A stretch of DNA of 64,000 nt, from contig NZ_JAQGJT010000047.1 in assembly GCF_028290495.1 (NCBI RefSeq), positions 1 through 64,000 of the forward strand. The letters run 5' to 3'. Origin of the DNA: Tardiphaga sp. (lineage in GTDB: Bacteria > Pseudomonadota > Alphaproteobacteria > Rhizobiales > Xanthobacteraceae). Position numbers and translations under genes: made by a program. Under the pieces are notes generated by a model. It saw nothing but the letters and a program-made list of their open reading frames with translations. It had not been told where the DNA came from and searched no databases. Positions within the stretch are counted from its first letter, which is position 1; each line of letters starts with the position of its first letter. This document shows positions 1 through 9,327 of this stretch, piece after piece.

Positions 1-1232
1 TCCGGAAACGAATCCGGCTCGCCGGACGGGTCGGCATAGAGCCGCTCATGCACACCGTCGTCGGTGGTGATGGAGACGCGCGCGCCGAACGGATGGGTGC
101 GGCCGATCTCGAGGCGATCGTCCTGCACCACGTCGAACTAGTCGGCCAGCGCATTGACGGCGGCGTCGCCGAGCCGCTCGTAATCGTCCCAGCCGAAGCG
201 GCCCAGGTCGAGCGCCACCGCGCCGGTGAAGAACATCGAGAACAGGCCGCCGACGATCGAGGTCGGATGCCGCTTGGTGGCGGCGTCGCCGGTCAGCGTG
301 ATGCCGTTGCGGTGCAGGCCGATCTCGACGCGCTTGACCTGGTCCGGCGTCAAATTGTGCTCCCTGCGCATCGCGATGATGGCGTCGATCGCGGCGTGCG
401 TATAGCGGCAGCTCGGATACGGCTTCACGCCGATTTTCATGGTCTCGTAGACCGAGCCGAGCCCGGCCACGGCCTTCTCGGGATGCGCGTCGTCGCTGTA
501 GCCGACCAGCAGGCCGTGCTTGCCTTCGACCGATTCCGAGGCGCCGAGAAAATCGTTCTTCGCCAGTGTGGCGGCGACGACGCCGTTCATCGCGGCCGCG
601 CCGACCTGGTAGCGCTTGTTCCACGCGCCGTTGACGAGGAACTGCAGCGAGCCGGCGGCCTGGCTGCCGGATACGCCGAACGCGGAGATCAACTGCTGCT
701 GCGACAGGCCGAACAGCTTGCCGGCGGCGGCGGCGGCGCCATAGGTGCCGGCGGTGGCGGTTGGATGGAAGCCGCGGGCGTAATGCGAGGTCGGGTCGAG
801 CGCGTTGCCTAGCCGGCAGCACACTTCATAGCCGGCGACGATCGCCGTCAGCACCTGTTTGCCGGACGCCCCCACCATCTCGCCGACGGCGAAGGCCGCG
901 GGCACCACCGGGGCGCTCGGATGCAATGAGGAATCGGCGTGGGTATCGTCGAAATCGAGCGAATGGCCGAGCGCGCCGTTGAGCAGCGCCGCGATCGCCG
1001 GTGTCCAGGTCTTGCTGTCGCCGAATACGGTGGCGTCGCCACGGCCGTCGAGCGACAGCGCTTCCAGCATTTTCAGCAACGCCGGCGTCGATTCCGCCTC
1101 CTGGCGCGCCCGGATAGTGCTGCCGAGGTAATCCAGCGTCAAAACCTTGGCGCGCTCCAGTACCTCCTGCGGGATGTCGTCGAATTTGAGATTCGCGACA
1201 TAGGTGGCGAGCGTTGCGGTTTCGTCGGCCAT
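1..1232 (-). pseudogene. MmgE/PrpD family protein, interrupted by an in-frame TAG (also cut by window edge)
   Basis: Reading down from the ATG at 1232, residues 1-364 match the MmgE/PrpD family (2-methylcitrate dehydratase / iminodisuccinate epimerase-like). Seen: the LDYLGSTI start region, HSLDFDDTHADSSLHPSAPVVPA-type core, and GVKPYPSCRYTHAAIDA. A TAG at 138-140 stops the frame. The same frame stays open to position 1 and still reads family-like sequence (FDVVQDDRLE, then IGRTHPFGARVSITTDDG). Family members are about 450 residues, so 364 is too short. The simplest reading is a recent nonsense mutation such as AAG to TAG, or a sequencing error. The exact substrate cannot be told. Confidence 0.8.
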
Positions 1233-1341
1233 TGTGTTTCCTCACTTTTGTTGAAACAGCGTAAGCGGGCTGAATCGGCGTTTCAAGCCGGCAGCGTGTG
1301 CCGGCAGCCATGCCGGCGCGACGAAACTCGGACCGGGGCTG

Positions 1342-2478
1342 ATGACCGCATTGCTGAAACGATTTTGGGGCGTTCTTGTCGCGCGCAAGGTCGAATTGGG
1401 GCTCGGCATCCGCGTCACCGTGGCGGCGATCAGCTCGCTGGTGATCGCGCTGGCCTGCGGCCTCAAGCTGCCGCTATGGGCAGTCCTGACCTCGATCATC
1501 GTCACCCAGGCCAGCGTCGGCCGCTCGCTGAAGACGACGCGGGATTATCTGGTCGGCACCATCGGCGGCGCGATCTATGGCGGCGCGGTGGCGATCCTGA
1601 TCCCGCATACCGGCGAGGGCGCGCTGCTCGGCGTGCTGGTTCTGGCGGTGCTGCCGCTGGCCTTCATCGCGGCGATCAATCCCAGCCTCAATGTCGCAAC
1701 GGTAACGGCGATCATCGTGCTGCTGCTGCCGACCATGAACCACGGCACGCCGCTGGAATCCGCCATCGACCGCGTGCTCGAAGTCGTGGTCGGCGCCATC
1801 ACCGGCCTGCTGGTCTCATTTCTGGTGCTGCCGTCGCGGGCGCACAGCCACATCCGCGCCAGCGCGGCACGAACGCTCGAACTGATAGCCGCGGCGCTCG
1901 GCGAGTTGCTGGCGGCGCTGACGCGCGGCCGCGACAATGATGCGCTGCATCGCTTGCAGGACGGCATCGGCGCGGCAATGGTCGGGCTCGATGCCACCGG
2001 CGCCGAGGCCGAGCGCGAGCGCGCCGCGCATCTGTCCACGGGGCCGGATACCGGGCCGTTGCTGCGCACCATCCTGCGGTTGCGCCATGATCTGGTGATG
2101 ATCGGTCGCGCCACCGTGGTGCCGCTGCCATCGGAATTGCAGAAGCGTCTCGCGGGTCCGCTGGCGCGCGTCAGCGATGCGATCGTCACCTATCTGCGCG
2201 CCATGGCGTCCGCCTTGCGGACCGGCGGCGGCGCCCCGGCGATCTGGCCGGTGCAGGTCGCCCTGCAGGCCTATAGCGGCGAAGTCGCCGCGTTGCGCAG
2301 CGAGGGTCTCATTCGCGGCATGCCCGGCGACGCCGCCGAACGCTTCTTTGCGATCGGCTTCTCGCTCGAACAGATGCGGCAGAATTTGAAGGATCTGGAG
2401 CGCTGCATCGTGGAATGGACCGAGGCGGTACCGGAATTGCCCAAGAAAGCGGAGCAGGACGGGACTAACGCGTCTTGA
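1342..2478 (+). CDS. FUSC / aromatic-acid exporter-like membrane protein
   Basis: A 378-residue inner-membrane protein. The N-terminal half (about residues 20-170) holds roughly six hydrophobic helices containing the family-typical LPLWAVLTSIIVTQ and GRSLKTTRDYLVGTIGGA. It is followed by a soluble, helical C-terminal half. This is the fusaric acid resistance / YccS-type (FUSC) architecture, usually linked to efflux of aromatic or amphipathic acids; no substrate can be assigned here. The stop overlaps the 3' end of the convergent gene by 14 bases. It is divergent from the broken MmgE/PrpD gene, with 109 bases between them that should hold both promoters. Confidence 0.8.
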   Translation: MTALLKRFWGVLVARKVELGLGIRVTVAAISSLVIALACGLKLPLWAVLTSIIVTQASVGRSLKTTRDYLVGTIGGAIYGGAVAILIPHTGEGALLGVLVLAVLPLAFIAAINPSLNVATVTAIIVLLLPTMNHGTPLESAIDRVLEVVVGAITGLLVSFLVLPSRAHSHIRASAARTLELIAAALGELLAALTRGRDNDALHRLQDGIGAAMVGLDATGAEAERERAAHLSTGPDTGPLLRTILRLRHDLVMIGRATVVPLPSELQKRLAGPLARVSDAIVTYLRAMASALRTGGGAPAIWPVQVALQAYSGEVAALRSEGLIRGMPGDAAERFFAIGFSLEQMRQNLKDLERCIVEWTEAVPELPKKAEQDGTNAS

Positions 2479-2971
2479 GGGCTTCCAGCGCGTGCAGTTG
2501 CAGGCGCTCGGGATCGCGTTCGCCGCGCGACGCCTGATCGAGAATGCTGCTGGAGAGCAGCTGCAGCGCGTCCGAGGGAATCCGCAGCGGCAGCACGTCG
2601 AGGCAGCGCTGCAGCGCCGCCGACATCGCCTTCACTGTTTCCGGCGTGAACGAATGGCCGCCTTCATCGTGCCAGGACGGCGCAAGGTCAGAGGACGGCT
2701 GCCTGCTTGGCTGTTCGCTCAGCCGCGCGGCGGCGCGGAGCACGCGCAGATAGATCAGCCCGTCTTCGCCCAGCGCATTCTCATCGGTCTGGCCGGATTT
2801 CGCCAACGTGACGATGCGCGACGCCAGACGGCGGCGGTTCTCGGCCGTGTCCGCGGCCTCGCCTTCGGCGGCGATAAAGGGCTGCCATGCCGCGTCGAAG
2901 GCGCGTGCCAGTGCAGCCTTGGATTCATCGCTGTTCGGATTGATTTCGGAAAATGTCACCTCCGGTAACAA
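2465..2971 (-). CDS. Conserved hypothetical protein, 168 aa
   Basis: I do not recognise a family. The product is acidic, largely helical and soluble, with no signal peptide or membrane segment. Two hydrophobic helical patches (SRIVTLAKSGQ and GLIYLRVLRAAARL) suggest a small helical bundle. Codon use is that of the neighbours, supporting a real gene. The start is uncertain: the TTG at 2971 gives the longest form, but the best Shine-Dalgarno-like run (GGAGGTGA, about 2956-2963) lies inside it, so a shorter start at the GTG at 2959 or further in is possible. The 3' end overlaps the convergent FUSC gene. Confidence 0.65.
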   Translation of the reverse strand: MLPEVTFSEINPNSDESKAALARAFDAAWQPFIAAEGEAADTAENRRRLASRIVTLAKSGQTDENALGEDGLIYLRVLRAAARLSEQPSRQPSSDLAPSWHDEGGHSFTPETVKAMSAALQRCLDVLPLRIPSDALQLLSSSILDQASRGERDPERLQLHALEALKTR

Positions 2972-3009
2972 GAACCGGCGGCGAAAGTTCCACGGGCGCC
3001 GCCGTGAAA

Positions 3010-3483
3010 TCAGCCGGCGACCTGCCGTAGCATCGTCCGCACGATCAACCGGTGAAACGGCGTGATGATGGTGAGGTAGGCACGTCCGAGCAGGTTATGC
3101 GTCAGCACGACGGTTGTGGCGGTCACGCGCTGGCCGCGGCCGGCGGCAGCGACATCGACCACGACGCGGAAATCCAGATGGCTGTCGTTGAAGCCGGCGA
3201 CGATGCGGTGTGGCGTGTCGCTGATCACCGGAAACATCCCGATCCGGTCGGCGGAGGATTGCTTCGCGGCCTTCGTGGTCGTCAGCCCGAACGGCTTCAC
3301 CAGAAAGTCGCGTGCCGCCAGCAGCGCCTGCACCCATCCGGGCGAGCGGCCGAGCATACGGTCCGCAGCGGTGCGGGCGTCCAGCGCTGCCCCCTCGACG
3401 GTGACGCTGAAGGCGTCGATGAACTGCGCGCCGGCGAGCAGCGAGTCGGGATCGATCTCGGGTCGGACCATCGCGATATTCAT
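3010..3483 (-). CDS. DUF2867-like protein
   Basis: A 157-residue product. The ATG at 3483 has a GGAGA Shine-Dalgarno sequence a few bases upstream, which decides the start. Features resembling DUF2867: an early DSLLAGAQFIDAFSV segment, GRSPGWVQALLAARDFLVKPFGL, then alternating beta strands (FPVISDTPHRIVAG, HLDFRVVVDV, VTATTVVLTHNLLGRAYLTII) and a final FHRLIVRTMLRQ helix. This is the polyketide-cyclase-like helix-grip pattern. Function of the family is unknown. It is divergent from the solute receptor gene at 3601. Confidence 0.7.
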   Translation of the reverse strand: MNIAMVRPEIDPDSLLAGAQFIDAFSVTVEGAALDARTAADRMLGRSPGWVQALLAARDFLVKPFGLTTTKAAKQSSADRIGMFPVISDTPHRIVAGFNDSHLDFRVVVDVAAAGRGQRVTATTVVLTHNLLGRAYLTIITPFHRLIVRTMLRQVAG

Positions 3484-3600
3484 GAGAAGTCTCCGCACGG
3501 CGTCAGACGCCAGCCGCAGTCTACCGCTTTGCAGCACAGATGTCCTTTGCGCGTTACGAGCAATGCTCCCTAAGATGGCAAAAAAAGCAGGGAGGTGCGC

Positions 3601-4572
3601 ATGGCGGGTTTTCGGCTGAAAATGTTCTATGGGGCGGTGGTTGCGGCGCTGGCCTGGGTCATACCGGCTTCGGCGCAGGAGTATCCGACCCGCCCGATCA
3701 CGCTGATCGTGCCGTTCGCCGCCGGCGGTAGTTCGGATGTCAATGCGCGGCTGATAGCCGAGCAGATGAGCCGTCATCTCGGCCAGCCGATCGTGATCGA
3801 GAACATCGGCGGCGCCGGTGGCGCGGTGGCGCTGGCCCGGGTCGCACAGGCGGCGCCCGACGGCTACACCATCGTGCAGGGCAACAGCGGCACCAACACC
3901 GCGGTCTACCTGTTCACCCCTGACGTGAAATTCTCGCCGTCCGACTTCGCGCCGATCGGCATGTTCAACAAGAGCTCGGCGGTGGTGGCGATCCGCAAGA
4001 ATTTTCCGGCGGAGAATCTGTCGCAGTTCATTGCCCACGCCAAACAGAATCCCGGCACGCTGAACATCGGCCATTCCGGCGTTGGCTCGCAGAATTACCT
4101 GTTCTGCAAGGCCTTCATGCAGGCCGCCGGTATCGATGTGACGCTGGTCGGCTATCGCGGCGGCGGACCGGCACTGAACGACCTGATCGGCGGCCAGATC
4201 GACGGGCTGTGCGATTCATCGGCGTCGGTTACGCCGGCGATCCAGAGCGGGCTGGTGCGCGGCATCGCGCTGGGCTCGAAGACGCGACTGCCGCATCTGC
4301 CGGACATGCCGACCGCCGCCGAGGCCGGGCTGCCGCAATTCGAGATCGCTGGTTGGTACGCTCTGTTCGCGCCGAAGAACACGCCGCCCGGCATCATCAT
4401 CCGGCTCAACGATGCGATGCGAGCGGCGGTCGCCAGCCCGGACTATCTGAAGCGGCTCGACGATCTCGGCTCGCAGCCTGCCGTCGATGCCGAAATGGCG
4501 CCGGCCTATCTGGCCCGCTTCGTGCCGCAGGAGATCGAGAAATTTCGCAAGATGCTCGGCGACGTCAAATGA
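3601..4572 (+). CDS. Tripartite tricarboxylate transporter (Bug family) substrate-binding protein
   Basis: A 323-residue periplasmic receptor. A Sec signal peptide occupies about residues 1-25 (hydrophobic run ending ASAQE). Then come the hallmark Bug/TctC features: YPTRPITLIVPFAAGGSSDVNAR, GGAGGAVALARVAQAAPDGYTI, GVGSQNYL, YRGGGPALNDLIGGQIDGL. An in-frame GTG lies two codons upstream, but the GGAGG at 3591-3595 spaces correctly only for the ATG at 3601. No TctA/TctB permease genes are adjacent, which is common for these orphan receptors. The ligand (carboxylate or similar) is unknown. Confidence 0.9.
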   Translation: MAGFRLKMFYGAVVAALAWVIPASAQEYPTRPITLIVPFAAGGSSDVNARLIAEQMSRHLGQPIVIENIGGAGGAVALARVAQAAPDGYTIVQGNSGTNTAVYLFTPDVKFSPSDFAPIGMFNKSSAVVAIRKNFPAENLSQFIAHAKQNPGTLNIGHSGVGSQNYLFCKAFMQAAGIDVTLVGYRGGGPALNDLIGGQIDGLCDSSASVTPAIQSGLVRGIALGSKTRLPHLPDMPTAAEAGLPQFEIAGWYALFAPKNTPPGIIIRLNDAMRAAVASPDYLKRLDDLGSQPAVDAEMAPAYLARFVPQEIEKFRKMLGDVK

Positions 4573-4611
4573 TGCGCGCTGCGTTTTTTGTGGCATAACG
4601 ACGCTACATCC

Positions 4612-5001
4612 ATGGGGAGATTGAATTTGTCCTTTGACCGTTCCACCGTCGAGGCGGTGATCCAGCATTATTTCGACGGCCTCTATGAGAGCGATGCCGA
4701 CAAGCTTGCGGCGATCTTCCACCCCACGGCGGATCTGCGTTGGGTCAGCAAAGGCCAGTTGCAGGTGCTGACCGTGCCGGACTGGATGGCGCTGGTGCAA
4801 AAGCGCGCTTCGGCGAAGTCCGAAGGCAAGCCGCGCGAGGATTTCATCGTCACACTCGATCGTTCCGACGAGTCGACCGCCCTCGTCAAGGTGCGCTGCC
4901 AACTGCCGCCGCGCTACTTCACGGACTATCTGGTGGTGATGAAACTGAGCGACGGCTGGCAGATCGTCTCCAAGGCGTATCGCTGCGACGTCAGGGAATA
5001 G
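4612..5001 (+). CDS. NTF2-like / lumazine-binding-like protein
   Basis: About 129 residues with the compact alpha+beta pattern of the NTF2-like superfamily: an N-terminal helix (VEAVIQHYFDGLYESDADKLAAIFHP), a strand around ADLRWV, another helix (WMALVQKRASAK), then strands ending in DYLVVMKLSDGWQIVSKAY. Such proteins are often small-ligand enzymes or accessory proteins; nothing here fixes a reaction. The start is ambiguous. The ATG at 4612 is used, but GGGGAGA at 4614-4620 would suit a TTG at 4627. The stop abuts the convergent deacetylase stop. Confidence 0.65.
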   Translation: MGRLNLSFDRSTVEAVIQHYFDGLYESDADKLAAIFHPTADLRWVSKGQLQVLTVPDWMALVQKRASAKSEGKPREDFIVTLDRSDESTALVKVRCQLPPRYFTDYLVVMKLSDGWQIVSKAYRCDVRE

Positions 5002-6057
5002 TCACGCGACGCTGCTGCGGCGGAAGCCGTTCCATACCGCAGTTGCGGCGCCGGAAGTGAGCACCGGAAGATATCGGGTGTCCTGATAATGCCCGTTCAG
5101 CGAAACGCGCGGCAGAGCGGTGAGGTTCTCGACATTGTCGGCGAAGATCACGCCGGGCCGCGTCGTCACCGCGGTGGTGAAGCCGGCCTGCCGCGCCAGC
5201 GCGAATTCGCGCGGGCCGGCGGCGTAGCGGTCGCCATAGGGATAGGCCAGATGCACGGCCGGGCGTTGCAGCGCGGCTTCGATCTGCGTTCTGCTACGGG
5301 TCAATTCCTGCAGCGCGTCGGCCTCGCTCTGCCGGGCAAGGTCGGGGTGGCTGACGGTGTGGGCGCCGATCGTCACCAGTGGATCGGCGGCGAATGATTT
5401 CAGCTCGTCCCATGACAGACAAAGTTCGCCGCTGATGGCGTCCTCGTCGATGGCGTGCGCGGCGCACAGAGCGGTCATTTCGCGGCGCAGTTCCGGATTG
5501 GACAGACCGCGCAGCCAGTCGTGCAGCCGGTCGAACGCGGCCTCCTTGCCGATCAAGGTGGAGGTGTCGAGCCGGACCATCGCGCCGTCGATCGGCGCGT
5601 TGATGGTGTCGGCGCGAGCGATCACCCGTTCCAGTGCGATCCACCACAGCCGGCCGGTGCCTGCGGCGAAGTCGCTGGTGACGTAGACCGCCAGCGGCGC
5701 GTCATATTCCTGCATCGCCGGCAGCGCGAAGTCGCGGTTGTCGCGATATCCGTCGTCGCAGGTGAAGCAGACGAAGCGCCGTGAGAAATCCTGTTCGGTC
5801 AGCCGCCGCTGTAATTCATCGGGTGTGACGATGTCGATGCCGGAGGCCCGGATATAGGCCAGGGTTGCGCGCAGGAAGTCAGGTGTAATCTCAAGGTGTC
5901 GATTGGGCTGGAACGGGCCTGAATGGGCGGGCCGGACGTGGTGCAGCATGAAAATGGTGCCGACGCCGCCAAATATCGGCCGCAACACCCGGTGTGCGCC
6001 GCTGAAATACAGCGCATCGAGGCCGGCGCGGATGATGGTGCTGCGTATCTGCTTCAT
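5002..6057 (-). CDS. Polysaccharide deacetylase (NodB-like carbohydrate esterase 4)
   Basis: A 351-residue protein with CE4 landmarks. FTCDDGYRDN (about residue 105) carries the metal-binding and catalytic Asp pair. IGAHTVSHPDLA gives the HxxxH metal ligands. LAYPYGD is the substrate-groove motif. An early FMLHHV lies in the first strand. The family removes acetyl groups from N-acetylglucosamine-containing glycans in the envelope or capsule. No clear cleavable signal is seen, although a hydrophobic stretch lies near residue 30. The start is set at the ATG at 6057; a TTG five codons upstream (6072) is possible. It is monocistronic and divergent from the OmpA-type gene. Confidence 0.85.
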   Translation of the reverse strand: MKQIRSTIIRAGLDALYFSGAHRVLRPIFGGVGTIFMLHHVRPAHSGPFQPNRHLEITPDFLRATLAYIRASGIDIVTPDELQRRLTEQDFSRRFVCFTCDDGYRDNRDFALPAMQEYDAPLAVYVTSDFAAGTGRLWWIALERVIARADTINAPIDGAMVRLDTSTLIGKEAAFDRLHDWLRGLSNPELRREMTALCAAHAIDEDAISGELCLSWDELKSFAADPLVTIGAHTVSHPDLARQSEADALQELTRSRTQIEAALQRPAVHLAYPYGDRYAAGPREFALARQAGFTTAVTTRPGVIFADNVENLTALPRVSLNGHYQDTRYLPVLTSGAATAVWNGFRRSSVA

Positions 6058-6222
6058 CGTATGACCGAGCAATTGGTGTTACCCACAGAAACAATCAGAA
6101 ACGGTTGAACAAAGCGTATACTCCAGCCCACCATACTACCGGCAACGCGCCCGTGAATACAGTTTGACAGCCTCGCAAGGGTTTGTTTTCACTCCATTTC
6201 CAGACCCCCCACAGGACTTCGA

Positions 6223-7620
6223 ATGCACGGACTTTTCAGGTGGAGCAACAAATGGTGGCCTGGCCTCGTTCCCCTTGCCGTGCTGTGGGCCGCGGCAGCT
6301 TGGGTTAGCACAATTCCGCTGGAAGCCGACATCGCCGCGCGTAGTGCCGCGGCGCTGAAAAGCACCGTGCTCGACAAGACCCGGATCGCGGTAGCCGGCC
6401 GCGACGTTACTTTGGCCGCCGAGGCGTTTTCCGAAGACGGTCGACGCAGCGCGCTGGCTTCGGTTGAGGCGGCTCCCGGGGTACGGCTGGTCAATGACGA
6501 CACCCGTCTTGTCCGGGAGGTCAAGCCGTTCGTCTGGGTTGCCGAGCGCGACAATGTTCGGGTGACGCTATGGGGTACCACGCCGCTGCCGGGCAGCAAG
6601 GCGCGCATTGCGGACGCCGCGCGCGCCGCGCTGAACGGTACTGAAGTGTCCGATCGCATGGGGCTGGCGCGCGGCGCGCCACCGCGCTTCGACGCCGCGG
6701 TGCTGCTGCTGGTCGACCAGATCGCCAAGCTCAGGGATGGCAAGATCGTGGTGTCCGACAGTGCGGTCAGCCTGTCCGGCATGGCGCGCGAACTCGGCGG
6801 CCGGGAGGCCATCGCCGCGGCGCTGAAGAACCTGCCGGAGGGTTTCACGATCGCGGCCAACGAGGTCAAGGCGCCGCCTTACATCTTCCAGGCCAACAAG
6901 GACCCGGTCGCGGTGACGCTGACGCTGAGCGGCTATGTGCCTGACAACAACGTCCATGCCACGCTGGCCGCGACTGCCGGCCGCAAGTTCGCCAACGAGA
7001 AGATCATCGACAACCTGAAGGCCAGCATCGGCGCGCCTTCCGGCTTCTCTGCCGCGGTGACCTCGGCTCTGGCCGCGTTGTCACGGCTTTCTACCGGCAC
7101 GCTGGTCGTGTCCGACCGCGAGGTCCGGCTGTCCGGTGACGCGCTGTTCGAGGTCGCGGCCAGCCAGATTCGCTCTGGTCTCGCCAAGGAACTGCCGACG
7201 GGCTGGACCGCCAAGCCCGAAGTCTCGGTCAAGCCGGCCGCGTCGCCGGTCGATGCGACGGTGTGTCAGCAATTGTTTACGCAGAACCTGACCAAGGGCC
7301 GGATCCGGTTTGAAACCGCCAGCGCCAGCATCAATGCCGACTCTGCCGGCCTGCTCGATCGCCTGATCGAGGTTGCGATGCGCTGCCCCAATACAAATAT
7401 CGACATCATCGGCCACACCGATGGCGACGGCGATCCCGCCTTCAACCAGACGCTGTCGGAAAAGCGCGCCGCGGCGGTCGAAAATTATCTCGTCCGCTCC
7501 GGCCTGCCGGCGGAGCGTTTCACCACGCAGGGCTACGGCTCAAGCCAGCCGATCGCGGCCAACAACACCGACGAGGGCAAATTGCAGAACCGCCGCATCG
7601 AATTCATGGTGAAGCAATAA
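6223..7620 (+). CDS. OmpA family protein with BON-like repeats
   Basis: 465 residues. A single N-terminal membrane segment (WWPGLVPLAVLWAAAAWVS, about residues 10-30) anchors a long periplasmic region. That region has two BON-like repeats (around IAVAGRDVTLAAEAFSEDG and GTLVVSDREVRLSGDALFEVA). It ends in an OmpA C-terminal peptidoglycan-binding domain at about 345-465, with IDIIGHTDGDGD and NQTLSEKRAAAVENYL and RRIEF. The order resembles mycobacterial ArfA. Likely role: envelope tethering to peptidoglycan. The stop TAA overlaps by one base the ATG of the next small membrane protein, so the two are probably translationally coupled. Confidence 0.85.
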   Translation: MHGLFRWSNKWWPGLVPLAVLWAAAAWVSTIPLEADIAARSAAALKSTVLDKTRIAVAGRDVTLAAEAFSEDGRRSALASVEAAPGVRLVNDDTRLVREVKPFVWVAERDNVRVTLWGTTPLPGSKARIADAARAALNGTEVSDRMGLARGAPPRFDAAVLLLVDQIAKLRDGKIVVSDSAVSLSGMARELGGREAIAAALKNLPEGFTIAANEVKAPPYIFQANKDPVAVTLTLSGYVPDNNVHATLAATAGRKFANEKIIDNLKASIGAPSGFSAAVTSALAALSRLSTGTLVVSDREVRLSGDALFEVAASQIRSGLAKELPTGWTAKPEVSVKPAASPVDATVCQQLFTQNLTKGRIRFETASASINADSAGLLDRLIEVAMRCPNTNIDIIGHTDGDGDPAFNQTLSEKRAAAVENYLVRSGLPAERFTTQGYGSSQPIAANNTDEGKLQNRRIEFMVKQ

Positions 7621-7916
7621 TGGCCGATCTGGCATTTTTTCTCTGGGGCTGGTTGCTCGGCGCCGCGGTGCTCGGCTTCTGCATGGGCTGGATCGCCGTC
7701 ATCACGCGCAGCCGGCCGGTGCCGAAACGCTGGGTGCAGCGACTGGCGGTGCTGGCGGCGGTGATCGTCGGCGTCGCGCTGGCGAGGCTGGTTCCCGGTC
7801 GGTTCGGCTACTGGCTCGATCTCGGCCTGGCGCTGTTCACCTGCTACCTCGTCGGTTGCGCGATCGGCTCGTGGCTGCGCGACTGGGTGGTGTCACGGCA
7901 AAGTCCGGCGGCGTGA
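7620..7916 (+). CDS. Small membrane protein coupled to the OmpA-type gene
   Basis: 98 residues with about three hydrophobic helices: ALFFLWGWLLGAAVLGF-like N-terminus (residues about 4-30), LAVLAAVIVGVALA (about 42-58), and LDLGLALFTCYLVGCAIG (about 66-84). A short polar tail follows. The ATG shares one base with the preceding TAA, so it is read from the same transcript as the OmpA-type gene. I recognise no named family. The coupling suggests a partner of the peptidoglycan-binding protein in the inner membrane. Confidence 0.7.
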   Translation: MADLAFFLWGWLLGAAVLGFCMGWIAVITRSRPVPKRWVQRLAVLAAVIVGVALARLVPGRFGYWLDLGLALFTCYLVGCAIGSWLRDWVVSRQSPAA

Positions 7917-8235
7917 CCTTATGTCCCGCCGCCAAACGGTCGGGATCAGGTCACGAAAGCCTCACGGTCACATGCGACGCCTCGCGGATGTCCGCTGGGC
8001 CGTCAATATGCCGCAGCGGCCTGCGCAAAGTCTGCTTCTGGTTTGTAAGGTCGGAGCTAATATATTGATGCTGCGCGTTTTTTGTTCACGTTCGACGAAT
8101 TCCACTTTCCTGCAAAACAGGCTAGGACGGGTCGTCTGACAGCGACGGTGGCGACGCCGTGGTTGCCTGACGGCCAAGTCGCGTAACGTCCAAGTCGCCT
8201 GACGCCCCGGTCGTGGGATCGTATTCGAGGTTGAG
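7917..8235. other. Intergenic region, no gene recognised
   Basis: These 319 bases have no open frame with convincing codon use. An A+T-richer stretch around 8045-8110 (with TAATATATTGATG and TTTTTTGTTCACG) is the likely promoter region for the downstream membrane protein. At 8155-8205 a short imperfect repeat occurs in which CAAGTCGC and a nearby GCCTGACG/GCGTAACG element recur twice. Confidence 0.4.
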
Positions 8236-9294
8236 ATGCTGGAAGCAATACGCAGGGCGATCTCGTTTCTGCGCGACAAGCAGATCCTGCAGAAGCTCGG
8301 TGTCCTGTTCAGTGTCGCGATAATCGCGCTCGCCTGTTATATGCTCTACCACAAGCTGCGTAACATCAACGGCCACGCCGTCTATGAGGCGATGAAGGCG
8401 ACGGAGCCGCGCCTGATCGGGCTGGCGGCGCTATCGGTGGCGGCCGGCTATTTCACCCTGACCTTCTACGACTGGTTCGCGGTGCGTGCGATCGGCCACC
8501 GCCATATTCCGTACCGCATCAATGCGCTTGCCGCCTTCACCAGCTATTCGATCGGCCACAATGTCGGCGCCAGCGTTTTTACCGGCGGTGCGGTGCGCTA
8601 CCGCATCTATTCGGCCTGGCGGCTGAATGCTGCCGACGTCGCCAAGATCTGCTTTCTCGCAGGTTTGACGTTCTGGCTCGGCAATGCCGCCGTGCTCGGC
8701 ATGGGCATCGCCTATCACCCGGAAGCGGCCTCGGCGATCGACCAGTTGCCGCCGTGGCTCAACCGGATTCTGGCCTTCGTGCTGCTTGGCGGTCTCGCCA
8801 GCTACGTGGCCTGGGTCTGGGTCAAGCCGCGCAGCGTTGGCCATGGGACGTGGTCCGTGGTGCTGCCGGGCGGGCCGCTGACGCTGCTGCAAATCGTGAT
8901 CGGCATCGTCGATCTCGGCTTCTGTGCGCTGGCGATGTACATGCTGGTGCCGGACGAGCCCAATCTCGGTTTTGTCGTGGTGGCGGTGATCTTCGTTTCC
9001 GCGACCCTGCTCGGCTTCGCCAGCCATTCTCCGGGCGGATTGGGCGTGTTTGATGCCGCCATGCTGGTTGGGTTGTGGCAGATGGACAAGGAAGAGCTGC
9101 TCGCTGGCATGCTGCTGTTCCGCGTATTGTATTATCTCGCACCATTCTTCATTTCCGTCATCCTGCTGACGTCTCGGGAACTTATCCTTGGCGCGCGTTC
9201 GAAGCGGCTTGCGGCGATGGTCGCTGCCGTTGAACCCGAGAAGCAGGTGGCCGTCGGCCGCCCGCTCAAGGAACATGGCGGCTCCGGCGCCTGA
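8236..9294 (+). CDS. YbhN / MprF-like flippase-domain membrane protein (UPF0104)
   Basis: 352 residues with about eight transmembrane helices and the features of the lysylphosphatidylglycerol synthase transmembrane region: YDWFAVRAIGHRHIPYRINALAAFTSYSIGHNVG, GGAVRYRIYSAW, and FASHSPGGLGVFDAAML near residue 260. The soluble aminoacyl-transferase domain of MprF is absent, so it should only move or bind lipids and not make aminoacyl lipids. YbhN-like proteins are inner-membrane proteins of poorly defined substrate. The next gene, a sensor kinase, starts 33 bases downstream and may be co-transcribed. Confidence 0.85.
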   Translation: MLEAIRRAISFLRDKQILQKLGVLFSVAIIALACYMLYHKLRNINGHAVYEAMKATEPRLIGLAALSVAAGYFTLTFYDWFAVRAIGHRHIPYRINALAAFTSYSIGHNVGASVFTGGAVRYRIYSAWRLNAADVAKICFLAGLTFWLGNAAVLGMGIAYHPEAASAIDQLPPWLNRILAFVLLGGLASYVAWVWVKPRSVGHGTWSVVLPGGPLTLLQIVIGIVDLGFCALAMYMLVPDEPNLGFVVVAVIFVSATLLGFASHSPGGLGVFDAAMLVGLWQMDKEELLAGMLLFRVLYYLAPFFISVILLTSRELILGARSKRLAAMVAAVEPEKQVAVGRPLKEHGGSGA

Positions 9295-9327
9295 TTTTCA
9301 ATCCGGAGCAGGAAGAGAACCCGCCAG

